Positions 18,051-25,783 of a DNA stretch of 64,000 bases are shown here, piece after piece (position 1 is the first letter of the stretch; each line of letters starts with the position of its first letter). The stretch spans positions 1,612,001-1,676,000 of the forward strand of contig NC_014011.1 of the NCBI RefSeq assembly GCF_000025885.1. The letters run 5' to 3'. The DNA comes from Aminobacterium colombiense DSM 12261. Lineage in GTDB: Bacteria > Synergistota > Synergistia > Synergistales > Aminobacteriaceae. The notes under the pieces were generated by a model, which saw only the letters and a list, made by a program, of their open reading frames with translations, ran no database searches and was not told the DNA's origin. The position numbers and the translations under genes are program-made.

Positions 18051-18072
18051 TACAAGTAACATACAACTTGTA
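18051..18072. promoter_or_regulatory. Candidate operator of the GntR regulator
   Basis: TACAAGT (18051-18057), 8-nt spacer, ACTTGTA (18066-18072): a perfect 7-bp inverted repeat. It begins right after the predicted transcription start, where bound repressor would block RNA polymerase. Confidence 0.6.
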
Positions 18073-18080
18073 CACTATAA

Positions 18081-18109
18081 AGAATATCTAGAATCCTATG
18101 TCATGTCAA
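18081..18109 (-). promoter_or_regulatory. Promoter of the gntR-dehydrogenase-TRAP operon
   Basis: Minus strand TTGACA (18109-18104), 17-nt spacer, TATTCT (18086-18081). The palindromic operator follows about 9 nt downstream. Confidence 0.65.
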
Positions 18110-18126
18110 GACGAATTAATAAGAGA

Positions 18127-18240
18127 ACATTAAAATCTAAAGAGTTAATAATCGTGTTATTTCTTATGAATTATTTTGTTTAGATTCATTTTTTTTCTAA
18201 GAATTCAAGTCCCGCCTTTTAAAAGTCTTCATGGCCTTTT
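18127..18240 (-). pseudogene. Decayed partial copy of the 3' end of the gene at 18874-19335
   Basis: Bases 18127-18240 align without large gaps to about 18856-18970, which is the end of the hypothetical minus-strand gene plus its downstream flank. Both share TTATTTTGTTTA, the preceding ATTAAAAT.TAAAGA, and the later TTTTAAA... block. Identity by eye is roughly two thirds. The copy has no useful open frame. With the intact gene it brackets the macrodomain gene. Confidence 0.55.
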
Positions 18241-18345
18241 TCCGTTGCCCTTTTGACGCAAGGGGCTGACTTTAACTGTGAAAACAGTGCTTATAACATA
18301 AGGTATTGATGTTGAGATATAATTTTGTATCGGGAGGGATGGATT

Positions 18346-18855
18346 ATGAATGAAAAAATTGAATTGTTAAAAGGCGATATCACAAAAGTTGAAGTTGATG
18401 CCATAGTTAATGCAGCAAACACCACTCTTCTTGGCGGAGGTGGCGTTGATGGAGCTATTCACAGAGCCGCCGGGCCGGAGCTTCTTGAAGAATGCAGTAC
18501 CCTTGGCGGATGCGCCACAGGGGATGCAAAGATAACAAAGGGCTACCGTTTGCCTGCACGATACGTTATCCATACACCAGGTCCAGTCTGGAGGGGAGGC
18601 ACAAAGGGGGAACCCGATCTGCTGGCCTCCTGTTACCGTAAAAGTCTCGAACTGGCCGTGGAAAATGGATGTAAATCTGTTGCATTTCCATCGATAAGCT
18701 GCGGGGTCTATGGTTATCCCTTTGATCAGGCCGCTCAGATAGCCATAAGGGAGGTTTCTTCTTTTATCCAAAAAGACTCAAGACTGGAAAAGGTCATTTT
18801 CGTATGCTTTAGCCAAGAAGCTTACGATTTATACAACAAAATTCTATCGAAATAA
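18346..18855 (+). CDS. Macrodomain protein (O-acetyl-ADP-ribose deacetylase family)
   Basis: A single macrodomain of 169 aa that binds ADP-ribose and, in the YmdB/MacroD family, hydrolyses O-acetyl-ADP-ribose or mono-ADP-ribosyl groups. The diagnostic segments are present: [22 protein letters not shown] (catalytic Asn and Asp), [21 protein letters not shown], and the phosphate loop [15 protein letters not shown] 18346 follows GGGAGGGAT; an upstream TTG-type extension to 18325 has no better signal. It stands alone between divergent and convergent genes, bracketed by a gene and its decayed 3' duplicate, which hints at local insertion. Confidence 0.92.
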   Translation: MNEKIELLKGDITKVEVDAIVNAANTTLLGGGGVDGAIHRAAGPELLEECSTLGGCATGDAKITKGYRLPARYVIHTPGPVWRGGTKGEPDLLASCYRKSLELAVENGCKSVAFPSISCGVYGYPFDQAAQIAIREVSSFIQKDSRLEKVIFVCFSQEAYDLYNKILSK

Positions 18856-18873
18856 ATATTAAAATTTAAAGAA

Positions 18874-19335
18874 CTAACGACTCTGCTGTTTCTCATGGAT
18901 TATTTTGTTTAACTTCAACCCTATTTCAAGAAATTCTAGTTCGACTTTTTTAAAGACCTCGATGTCTTCTCCATAGTCTTTTTTTGAATATTCCTTGTTT
19001 CCCATACTTCTTTGATAGAGTTTTTCAGTTATGAGTTTTACACAAGAAACTGCTCTGGCCATTCCTGAAACATAGGCTCGTTGAAGAATGAGAAATTTTC
19101 CGTCCTCCGATTCATTGTCTGGACGAAAATCCCTTATGGAGCGCTTAATGTCCTCAAGTTCTACCGAAATAGCGGTGAGGGCCAAACGATTCCCCTGGTA
19201 GTCTACGGGGGTATAAATCCCGGGAAGACGTATTAATTTTCGAAGAGAAGGTTTGAAAAGGTCGTTCTGAATGTTCATGTATTGTCGTAATACGCTATTT
19301 GTTCTTCTTGCTATCTCAAGGGTTTCTGGCCGCAC
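18874..19335 (-). CDS. Hypothetical protein, helical, 153 aa
   Basis: I do not recognise a family. The protein begins MRPETLEIARRTNSVLRQ and is mostly charged and probably alpha-helical, with no signal peptide, membrane segment or metal motif. A middle segment ISVELEDIKRSIRDFRPD and a C-terminal KKVELEFLEIGLKLNKIIH could form coiled coil. A fragment resembling its 3' end recurs at 18127-18240. It lies 20 bp downstream of the secreted hypothetical gene 19356-19727 on the same strand, so the two are probably co-transcribed. Confidence 0.6.
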   Translation of the reverse strand: MRPETLEIARRTNSVLRQYMNIQNDLFKPSLRKLIRLPGIYTPVDYQGNRLALTAISVELEDIKRSIRDFRPDNESEDGKFLILQRAYVSGMARAVSCVKLITEKLYQRSMGNKEYSKKDYGEDIEVFKKVELEFLEIGLKLNKIIHEKQQSR

Positions 19336-19355
19336 TCCATACTTCTCCTTTCTTA

Positions 19356-19727
19356 TCAGTGAACTAGGGGGGCAAGTTCATTTTCAAGGGCAATCACTTT
19401 TTCCTCCAAATCCTGAAGAAGTTTCGTGTCTGCAGCAGGAGAAACTTTTATCCGCACATTGAAAAGCTGCTGACGTTTGCTTTCAACTTCTTGCAATATT
19501 GTTTGTACGATTTCTTTAGATTCCTCGTCAAGCCCTTCTACATTTGAATCTCCCGCGCTTTTTACAATTTCGGCCAGAGCTAAAGCTTTATCGGCCCTGG
19601 CTAGCAGGAATTCTGTTCCTGCTGGTCCTTCTTGGAAACGATCAGTTGGTTTGTTGTTTGTAAAACCCACGAACAATACCACTGTACAGGCAATACAGAC
19701 AAGCGCAATAAAAAGCTTTTTCTTCAT
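19356..19727 (-). CDS. Hypothetical exported or membrane-anchored protein, 123 aa
   Basis: N-terminal signal or anchor MKKKLFIALVCIACTVVLFV, then a helical, acidic domain. LLARADKALALAEIVKSAG and VQTILQEVESKRQQLFNV suggest long helices, and LLQDLEEKVIALENELAPL a short coiled coil at the end. Cys13 is in the hydrophobic stretch but no clear lipobox is present. It is positioned 100 bp after pyrE on the same strand, with no terminator visible between, so the pyr transcript may extend into it. No family recognised. Confidence 0.6.
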   Translation of the reverse strand: MKKKLFIALVCIACTVVLFVGFTNNKPTDRFQEGPAGTEFLLARADKALALAEIVKSAGDSNVEGLDEESKEIVQTILQEVESKRQQLFNVRIKVSPAADTKLLQDLEEKVIALENELAPLVH

Positions 19728-19827
19728 AAAAGCCTCCGTATTCCTTTAAGGTCTATTTATTGTACGTGCTTGGGGCTCTGTCTCCAATCCTTCACTGAGA
19801 ACATCTTCTATCGTTTGGATTTTTTCT

Positions 19828-20406
19828 TTATTTTCGGCTCCCAGGCTTTACACAGGGAATTCCTTTAGAGCACATGGGACACTCTTCCGGACTATAAACT
19901 GGAAAAGAAAGATTCCAAAGGGAAAGGGGATCATGGGGCAAAATATGTTTTCCACCGCTGCGGTTGACGATGCAAGCCGTTGCCAGCCATTTCGCTCCCT
20001 TTTCTTCCATGAGGGTGCCTACCTCTTCCACAGACCCCCCTGTTGTGATAACATCTTCAACTACAACAACTCCAGCTTTTTCGGGGAAAGGAAAACGTCT
20101 AAGACGCATTTTCCCATCTTCTCTTTCACAAAAAATGAACGGGATATCCAAAGCTCTCGCAACTTCATGGCCAATAATGAGTCCACCAATGGCCGGGGCC
20201 ACTACCACAGTAGGCTGGAGTTTTTGAACTAAGCGGGCTATTTCTTTTCCTGCAAAAGCAGCATAGGCTGGAAAACGTAAAAGAAGGGCGCATTGCAAAT
20301 AAAAAGCACTGTGCAAACCAGAAGTAAGAAGAAAATGCCCCTCTAGAAGGGCCCCGCTATCGCGCATCATTTCTTGAATACGCTCTTCTACTAATCCTCT
20401 TTCCAT
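19828..20406 (-). CDS. pyrE: Orotate phosphoribosyltransferase
   Basis: Converts orotate and PRPP to OMP, the fifth step of pyrimidine synthesis. The PRPP-binding loop is VVVVEDVITTGGSVEEV; the N-terminal substrate part has LTSGLHSAFYLQC, and a second block reads APAIGGLIIGHEVAR. Length is 192 aa. An unusual C-terminal tail has three cysteines (EECPMCSKGIPCVKPG), as also found in some clostridial and thermophile PyrE, possibly a metal or structural site. It overlaps pyrF by 16 bp. SD GGAGGGG precedes ATG 20406. Confidence 0.95.
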   Translation of the reverse strand: MERGLVEERIQEMMRDSGALLEGHFLLTSGLHSAFYLQCALLLRFPAYAAFAGKEIARLVQKLQPTVVVAPAIGGLIIGHEVARALDIPFIFCEREDGKMRLRRFPFPEKAGVVVVEDVITTGGSVEEVGTLMEEKGAKWLATACIVNRSGGKHILPHDPLSLWNLSFPVYSPEECPMCSKGIPCVKPGSRK

Positions 20407-21113
20407 CGCAACCCCTCCCCTATATCGCTCAGTATGTTACGTAGAGCTTCCAGACGATTTTCAGCTTTTAAAATAGGACGGCCTACTACAAGAAAATCTG
20501 CTCCTGCTATAATAGCACCTTTGGGGGTCGCTGTACGGGCCTGATCATCCCCTGTCGCTGAAGGACGGATTCCCGGCACCACCTTTATAAGCTCTTTCCC
20601 CCTCGTTTCATTAATAATGGGCAGATCGAGAGGAGAGCAGACAAGACCATCAATACCTGCTTCAGCACAGACAGTGGATCTGGCTCTAAGGGCATGGTCC
20701 ATAGAACATCCTGGAGTGACTTCCTGCCAAAGCTCATTATTCATGCTTGTCAATACAGTAACTCCTAAAAGGATCATTTCTCCACCAACATTGTCCCGGC
20801 CGTTGCAAGCCTCTTCAAGCATAGCCCCTCCTCCTGCTCCATGAAGGGTAAGGGCCCAAATGCCTTCATTGGCCAAAGCCTCAACCCCCATGCGGACAGT
20901 GTTGGGAATATCGTGCATTTTCAGATCCAGAAACACCTTATAGCCCATAGACATTACTTCTCTAATAAAGGGGAGTCCCCCCTTTGCATAGAGCTGATGT
21001 CCTATTTTTATGTATCGCAGCTCGCCCTGTAAAACCCCAAGCAAAAGACGGCCTTCCTCCAGGTTTTCTACGTCAAGGGCCAATATGAGACGCTCCTGGC
21101 CTTTCTCCTCCAT
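20391..21113 (-). CDS. pyrF: Orotidine 5'-phosphate decarboxylase
   Basis: Final step to UMP. The N-terminal LILALDVENLEEGRLLL and the catalytic cluster FLDLKMHDIPNTV (D-x-K-x-x-D) are plain; the phosphate-binding part is VPGIRPSATGDDQARTATP and ADFLVVGRPIL. Length is 240 aa, the group 1 bacterial form. It begins one base before the pyrD stop boundary and overlaps pyrE, so all three are translationally linked. Confidence 0.96.
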   Translation of the reverse strand: MEEKGQERLILALDVENLEEGRLLLGVLQGELRYIKIGHQLYAKGGLPFIREVMSMGYKVFLDLKMHDIPNTVRMGVEALANEGIWALTLHGAGGGAMLEEACNGRDNVGGEMILLGVTVLTSMNNELWQEVTPGCSMDHALRARSTVCAEAGIDGLVCSPLDLPIINETRGKELIKVVPGIRPSATGDDQARTATPKGAIIAGADFLVVGRPILKAENRLEALRNILSDIGEGLRWKED

Positions 21114-22049
21114 TTAAAAAACTCCTTTCCGAGCTTGGGCCCTACCTCTTAATTCACGAATATGATCAATCTTATGGCCTTCAAGGTAGGCATCCAGCCC
21201 CTTGCAAATAGACCGCGGCATATCTGAATGCACAAACATAGCTGTTCCCAGCTCTACGGCACTCGCTCCAGCAAGGATCATAGATAGAGCATCCTGCCAC
21301 GTGGAAACACCCCCGCAGCCAATAACCGGGAGAGAGGTGGCTTCGCAGACCTGCCAGACCAGCCGTAATGCAAGGGGAAAAACCGCCGGCCCTGAAAAAC
21401 CTGCAAAGGTTCTGTTAAAAACAGGCCGGCACTGATTAATATCAATAGCCATACCCAGCCAGGTGTTCGCAACGACCAGCCCATCTGCCCCCGAAGCTTC
21501 AGCAGCCAGTGCGACGCCATAAGGATCGTGGCACTGGGGAGTCAATTTTACAAGAAGAGACCCCTGCCACACTGATCGGGATGCCGCAACCGCCTGTGCC
21601 GTACTTTCCGGAGAAACTCCCCATGCCATTCCATCGCCATCCACGTTGGGGCAGGATATGTTCAATTCTACTCCTTTAATAATGTCATCATGTTCAGCCA
21701 GGGCCTTCAGAGTTTCCTGCGTTTCTTCTATACTTTCCATGACAACGTTCACAAAAAAAGGCATTCCACCTTTTCTGATCACGGGAAGAGCATTCTGCAG
21801 AAAGTCGTGAACACCAGTGTTTTGAAGACCGATACTATTCAACAGGCCACAGGATGTTTCCCATACCCTCACTCCTGTATTGCCTCGCCTTGACTTATTG
21901 CTCACCGCCTTTGTGCAAATAGCACCAACACCATCCAGATTGTTTTTATCCCAAAGATCCGCATCGTAGGGCCAGACCCCTGAAGCAATAATTACCGGCG
22001 TTTTAAGAGGAATGCCAACTAGAGTGTCTGAGAGCCTACTCCATGTCAT
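21114..22049 (-). CDS. pyrD: Dihydroorotate dehydrogenase B, catalytic subunit
   Basis: FMN subunit oxidising dihydroorotate to orotate; class 1B, using PyrK to pass electrons to NAD. Class 1 features: TPVIIASGVWPY near the start, NSIGLQNTGVHDFL, NISCPNVDGDG, and FMN site VIGCGGVSTWQDALSMILAGA with VELGTAMF. The catalytic cysteine of class 1 is in ELNISCPNVD. Start ATG 22049 (SD AGGAGG) gives 311 aa; the frame is open further, into pyrK. It overlaps pyrK by 14 bp. Confidence 0.94.
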   Translation of the reverse strand: MTWSRLSDTLVGIPLKTPVIIASGVWPYDADLWDKNNLDGVGAICTKAVSNKSRRGNTGVRVWETSCGLLNSIGLQNTGVHDFLQNALPVIRKGGMPFFVNVVMESIEETQETLKALAEHDDIIKGVELNISCPNVDGDGMAWGVSPESTAQAVAASRSVWQGSLLVKLTPQCHDPYGVALAAEASGADGLVVANTWLGMAIDINQCRPVFNRTFAGFSGPAVFPLALRLVWQVCEATSLPVIGCGGVSTWQDALSMILAGASAVELGTAMFVHSDMPRSICKGLDAYLEGHKIDHIRELRGRAQARKGVF

Positions 22050-22809
22050 TCCAGTCGACCTCCTTTGCCATGAAAAAAGGACCATCAACGCATACACGCT
22101 TAGGCCCCTTATCAGTGGAAATAACGCACCCTAGACACCCGCCGATACCGCAAGCCATCTTCATGTCAAGGCTGACCCTCACCTGACCTGCCTGTTCTAT
22201 GTACTTCCGGGCCATGGCCTTAAGCATGGGAAGAGGGCCACAGGCCCATATTTCCTCATTATTACCAAGGGTTTCTGGCAATGCCGCAAGAGCGTTTCCT
22301 TTGATTCCAAGAGTTCCATCGTCTGAACAAACCTTTATATTTTGTGTTTTCTCTTCTACATAACTGACAAAACCTCCCCAGCCCTTTCCTGGAACTCCAA
22401 GAACAAACTCCCTTTTCTTAAGCTCAGGAAAAGACTGCAAGGCAAAAAGAAGGGGGGCAGCCCCCACTGTTCCAGCAACAAAAATAATTTTTTTATCCGA
22501 TGGCCTCTCTAGATACCCGTTCCCCATGGGGCCGCGCAAATTCGCTTTTGTCCCCGGTGGAAGTGTCTTTAAAAGATGTGTAAACTTGCCAACAACCTGG
22601 ACCAGGAGTGTCACAGTTTCCGCTTCAGTAGCAGCTATAGCGAAAGGACGCCCTAACAGGGGGTCAAGAACTCCCCGCAGCCTAAGCATGACAAACTGGC
22701 CAGGCTTCGCAGAAAGGGCGACAGCTGGACAATGAAGCACCACTTCTATAACTTCTGAACTGATAAGTCTTACCTTTAAAATTGTCCCGTTATGGTCAAT
22801 TCTCTCCAT
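22036..22809 (-). CDS. pyrK: Dihydroorotate dehydrogenase B, electron-transfer subunit
   Basis: FAD and [2Fe-2S] subunit linking PyrD to NAD. The flavin motif is GRPFAIAATEAETVTLL, the NAD part IFVAGTVGAAPLLFAL, and the cluster ligands CGIGGCLGC plus a fourth Cys in KRVCVDGPFF. Length from ATG 22809 is 257 aa, typical. This start has SD GGGAGGG; an upstream in-frame start would extend into pyrC. It overlaps both pyrC (14 bp) and pyrD (14 bp). Confidence 0.94.
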   Translation of the reverse strand: MERIDHNGTILKVRLISSEVIEVVLHCPAVALSAKPGQFVMLRLRGVLDPLLGRPFAIAATEAETVTLLVQVVGKFTHLLKTLPPGTKANLRGPMGNGYLERPSDKKIIFVAGTVGAAPLLFALQSFPELKKREFVLGVPGKGWGGFVSYVEEKTQNIKVCSDDGTLGIKGNALAALPETLGNNEEIWACGPLPMLKAMARKYIEQAGQVRVSLDMKMACGIGGCLGCVISTDKGPKRVCVDGPFFMAKEVDWNDME

Positions 22810-24106
22810 AACTCCCTCCCCCATCAAACAATCGGCCCTCAATGAAGGTCATGACCGGCCAACCAGTCAGGATTTCCCCATTCCATGGTGTCATGCGGGC
22901 CTTGCTTTTCCAGGTGGACACGTCAACCACCTTTGATTCGTCAAGGTCGATAACCGTCAAATCCGCCACGGCGCCTTCAGCGATATGCCCCAGGCCTCGC
23001 CACTCTTCTGGAAGGATAGCCGCTGGTCCGGATGTGAAGAGTTCAAGGACTCTGGACAAAGAAACAGGTTTCCCCATTTTGAGCCATGTATCAAGCACTA
23101 CGGCCACAGAGCACTCAAGGGAAGCAATGCCAAAGGGGGCCTCTTCGAAAGGGAGGTCTTTTTCGTTTTCATGCCATGGCGCATGATCGGTAACTATGGC
23201 ATCAATGGTGCCGTCAGCTACTGCTGCCCACGCAGCTTTTACATCCTCCCGGCTGCGAAGGGGGGGATTGACCTTATATACGGAATGATATCGGCTCACG
23301 ATAACATTGTTTTCATCAAGGGAGAGATGATGGGGGGTTACGTCACACGTTACCGGCAACCCTTCATTTTTTGCCTCTGCTATGGCCTTGAAAGCAAGAG
23401 ATGTGCTTACATGGGTGAAGTGGATTGGGGCTTTTGTCTCTCGGCATAAAGCTATTCCACGCTCAATGTCAATATATTCAGCGGAGTGGGGAAAACCTTT
23501 CAAGCCGCTCAGAGATGAAATTCGCCCTTCATTGACCTGGCACTTTTCGGTGAGGGATATTTCCTCCGGGTGCTCCATAATGATGGCACCGATATCTTTA
23601 CAGTACAGAAGAGCTGTACGAAGAAGCTTGGACGTACGAACCGGGGCGCCATCCTCAGTGAAAAGAACTGCCCCGGCTTCACGCAAAAGCCCTAGTTCTG
23701 CCAGCAATTCTCCCTTTCTATCCTTACTGACACAGGCTCCCGGCAAAACTCTGGCGCCCCCGGCCTGGCGCCCCCTCTCAAATACGTACTTTACGAGGGC
23801 CGGTGTATCTACAGCAGGGTCAGTGTTTGGCATGGTTACAACCGTAGTATACCCTCCAGCGGCGGCGGCCTTCGAACCGCTCTCTATATCTTCTCGCCAT
23901 TCAAAACCAGGATCTCTGAAGTGTACATGAAGGTCAATAAACCCTGGGGCAAGTATTTTCCCATCAAGATCTATAACCTGCATTCCTTCCTCCATATTGA
24001 TAGAAGGTGCTATTTTCTCTATTGTGGTCCCCTTCAGCAATACATCCGCGCTTTCTTCATTGAGTTCTTTTCCATCAAAAACGCGAGCGTTTTTCAGTAA
24101 GATCAA
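22796..24106 (-). CDS. pyrC: Dihydroorotase, class I
   Basis: Zinc amidohydrolase closing carbamoyl-aspartate to dihydroorotate. The metal motif DLHVHFRDPG and VVTMPNTDPAVDT are family hallmarks; other metal histidines lie in IIMEHPEE and HFTHVST, and the catalytic Asp in VTDHAPWHENEK. Length is 436 aa, as in class I (PyrC of Bacillus type). I choose TTG 24106, because GGGAGGTG lies just upstream and it overlaps the pyrB stop as TTGA, a coupling seen across this operon. The GTG at 24127 would add seven residues without an SD. Confidence 0.93.
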   Translation of the reverse strand: MILLKNARVFDGKELNEESADVLLKGTTIEKIAPSINMEEGMQVIDLDGKILAPGFIDLHVHFRDPGFEWREDIESGSKAAAAGGYTTVVTMPNTDPAVDTPALVKYVFERGRQAGGARVLPGACVSKDRKGELLAELGLLREAGAVLFTEDGAPVRTSKLLRTALLYCKDIGAIIMEHPEEISLTEKCQVNEGRISSLSGLKGFPHSAEYIDIERGIALCRETKAPIHFTHVSTSLAFKAIAEAKNEGLPVTCDVTPHHLSLDENNVIVSRYHSVYKVNPPLRSREDVKAAWAAVADGTIDAIVTDHAPWHENEKDLPFEEAPFGIASLECSVAVVLDTWLKMGKPVSLSRVLELFTSGPAAILPEEWRGLGHIAEGAVADLTVIDLDESKVVDVSTWKSKARMTPWNGEILTGWPVMTFIEGRLFDGGGSYGEN

Positions 24107-25035
24107 TTGCGTACACCTCCCAGACACAAATAAAGCAGCGCCATTCTAACTGCGACACCGCTTCGAACCTGTTTCAAAATAATGCTCCTATCGCCATCTG
24201 CCACAGATGAGGCTATTTCCACCTCTCTGTTGATGGGACCAGGATGCATTACCACCGCATTGGCATCTGCCAGAGCAACAAGTTCTTCTGTAGCTCCATA
24301 TCGTCTGTGATATTCGTCTATAGAGGGTATCAACCCTTCTTCCTGCCGCTCTTTCTGAATTCTGAGGAGATATACCATATCGGCTCCTGCAACGGCCTTT
24401 TTAGGATCGGGCTCGTAAGCGGCTCCGAGTTCGTTATGGTACAAAGGCATTAATGTACGAGGTCCGGAGAGAACAACTTCCACTCCCATCTTACTAAAGG
24501 CCTGAATGTCGCTTCGAGCTACGCGGCTATGAAGAACGTCGCCAACAATAGCCATTCTTTTTCCCTCAAGCTTGCCAAAACGGCGCCGTGCCGCGTGAAG
24601 ATCCAATAAAGCCTGGGTGGGATGTCCATTTGTTCCGTCTCCCGCGTTAAAAACTGAGGCCCGATGAAGCTTTCTGGCCAGATAGTCTGCCGCTCCTACG
24701 GCCGAATGACGTATTACCACTGCATCAGCCCCCATGGCTTCAAGGGTCCAGGCCGTATCCCTCATAGTCTCCCCTTTACTCACGCTTGATCCCGAAGTAG
24801 ACCAGTTGACCACGTCTGCCGAAAGCATCTTTTCAGCGAGCTCAAAAGAAACCCTTGTTCGCGTAGAACTTTCAAAGAAGAAATTGACGATCATCTTCCC
24901 TCGCAAAGCGGGAACTTTTTTTATGGGACGGTTCATCAGTTCTTCCATATAGTCCGCTTGGCCTAAAAAGAACTCAAGCTCTTCTCTTGTCCAGTCTTCA
25001 AGAGAAATAAGATGCCTATGCCTCCACTGCATCAC
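24103..25035 (-). CDS. pyrB: Aspartate carbamoyltransferase catalytic subunit
   Basis: Condenses carbamoyl phosphate with aspartate. The carbamoyl-phosphate motif is FFESSTRTRVSFE; HPTQALLDL and the aspartate region MHPGPINREVEI are present. Length is 310 aa. No pyrI regulatory chain is seen, so this is probably the unregulated trimeric type, as in Gram-positives. ATG 25035 overlaps the pyrR stop by 4 bp (ATGA). Confidence 0.96.
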   Translation of the reverse strand: MMQWRHRHLISLEDWTREELEFFLGQADYMEELMNRPIKKVPALRGKMIVNFFFESSTRTRVSFELAEKMLSADVVNWSTSGSSVSKGETMRDTAWTLEAMGADAVVIRHSAVGAADYLARKLHRASVFNAGDGTNGHPTQALLDLHAARRRFGKLEGKRMAIVGDVLHSRVARSDIQAFSKMGVEVVLSGPRTLMPLYHNELGAAYEPDPKKAVAGADMVYLLRIQKERQEEGLIPSIDEYHRRYGATEELVALADANAVVMHPGPINREVEIASSVADGDRSIILKQVRSGVAVRMALLYLCLGGVRN

Positions 25036-25589
25036 GCTACTCCCCCGTTTCTTTCACAAATCACTACTTTATCCTCACCATCAAGCTCCCTGACCCTAAC
25101 CTCAACTGTTTCAGCCTTAGACGTTGGAACAGTTCGACCTATATAGTCCGCCTGAATGGGAAGCTCCCTATGCCCCCGGTCTACGAGGATAACAAGCTGC
25201 ACTCGATCAGGCCGCCCCAGATCCATCAGGGCGTCAAGGGCTGCCCGTATGGTTCGGCCTGTATAAAGCACATCATCAACAAGAACAAGTTTTTTCCCCG
25301 CAATATCTACCGGAATAGAGGTGCTATGCACGATGGGCTGTTCTTGCAATGTTGTAATGTCATCTCGATAGAGGGTGATATCAAGCTCTCCAGCGGGAAC
25401 CTTTACTCCCTCTGTTTCCTTCAAAATGCTGCGAAGGCGGCCAGCCAAATAAACGCCTCGACGCTGAATACCTAAAAGCACCACATCCTCAAGGCCTTTA
25501 TTCCTTTCCACTATTTCTACAGCGATTCGGCGAAGGATGCGTTCCATATCTCCTTCTGACAGAACAATTGCTTTTTCAATAAGAGCCAT
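25032..25589 (-). CDS. pyrR: Bifunctional pyr operon regulator / uracil phosphoribosyltransferase
   Basis: RNA-binding regulator of pyrimidine genes that also has UPRTase activity. The PRPP loop is LVLVDDVLYTGRTIRAAL; other family blocks are GIQRRGVYLAGRL, DITLYRDD and VDRGHRELPIQADYIG. Length from ATG 25589 is 185 aa, normal. That start follows GGGGGAT; the frame continues to GTG 25643 but that part is terminator sequence. The first structural gene of the operon, and its leader contains a peptide frame and an intrinsic terminator, so PyrR probably controls the operon through them. Confidence 0.94.
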   Translation of the reverse strand: MALIEKAIVLSEGDMERILRRIAVEIVERNKGLEDVVLLGIQRRGVYLAGRLRSILKETEGVKVPAGELDITLYRDDITTLQEQPIVHSTSIPVDIAGKKLVLVDDVLYTGRTIRAALDALMDLGRPDRVQLVILVDRGHRELPIQADYIGRTVPTSKAETVEVRVRELDGEDKVVICERNGGVA

Positions 25590-25710
25590 TCCCATCCCCC
25601 TTTTCCTGACAGAACAAAAAACAAGGCCACAAGCCGTTTTCACGGCCCATGGCCTTGTTCAATCTATTTCTTTCCGCAATGAATAAACCCCTTACTCCCG
25701 TCATACTCAT
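25576..25710 (-). CDS. Putative pyr leader peptide (44 aa)
   Basis: Starts at ATG 25710 (or ATG 25704), with TGAGGAGG 6-7 nt upstream, and runs 44 codons to TGA at 25578-25576, straight through the terminator and 14 bp past the pyrR start. The peptide begins MSMTGVRGLF and has no recognisable domain, as expected if only its translation matters. A ribosome on it would melt the terminator. The arrangement resembles coupled translation-attenuation of pyr operons with leader peptides (E. coli pyrBI; a PyrR-linked version is described in Thermus). A short stem TCTCA/TGAGA-like upstream may cover the SD. Confidence 0.55.
   Translation of the reverse strand: MSMTGVRGLFIAERNRLNKAMGRENGLWPCFLFCQEKGDGNGSY
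25620..25659 (-). terminator. Intrinsic terminator (attenuator) in the pyr leader
   Basis: On the minus strand AACAAGGCCA (25659-25650) pairs with TGGCCTTGTT (25629-25620), with an inner GCCGT/ACGGC helix, followed by T6. It sits 31 nt before pyrR and inside the leader reading frame. Confidence 0.8.
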
Positions 25711-25733
25711 ATCCTCCTCAAATGTTCTGAGAA

Positions 25734-25762
25734 AGTGTAACAGGAAAAAAGATTTAATGCAA
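25734..25762 (-). promoter_or_regulatory. pyr operon promoter
   Basis: TTGCAT (25762-25757), 17-nt spacer, TACACT (25739-25734) on the minus strand. The start would lie near 25727, about 10 nt before the leader SD. It lies in the short gap after the aminotransferase stop. Confidence 0.65.
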
Positions 25763-25783
25763 GCGGTTGCACAAAAAATTTTG

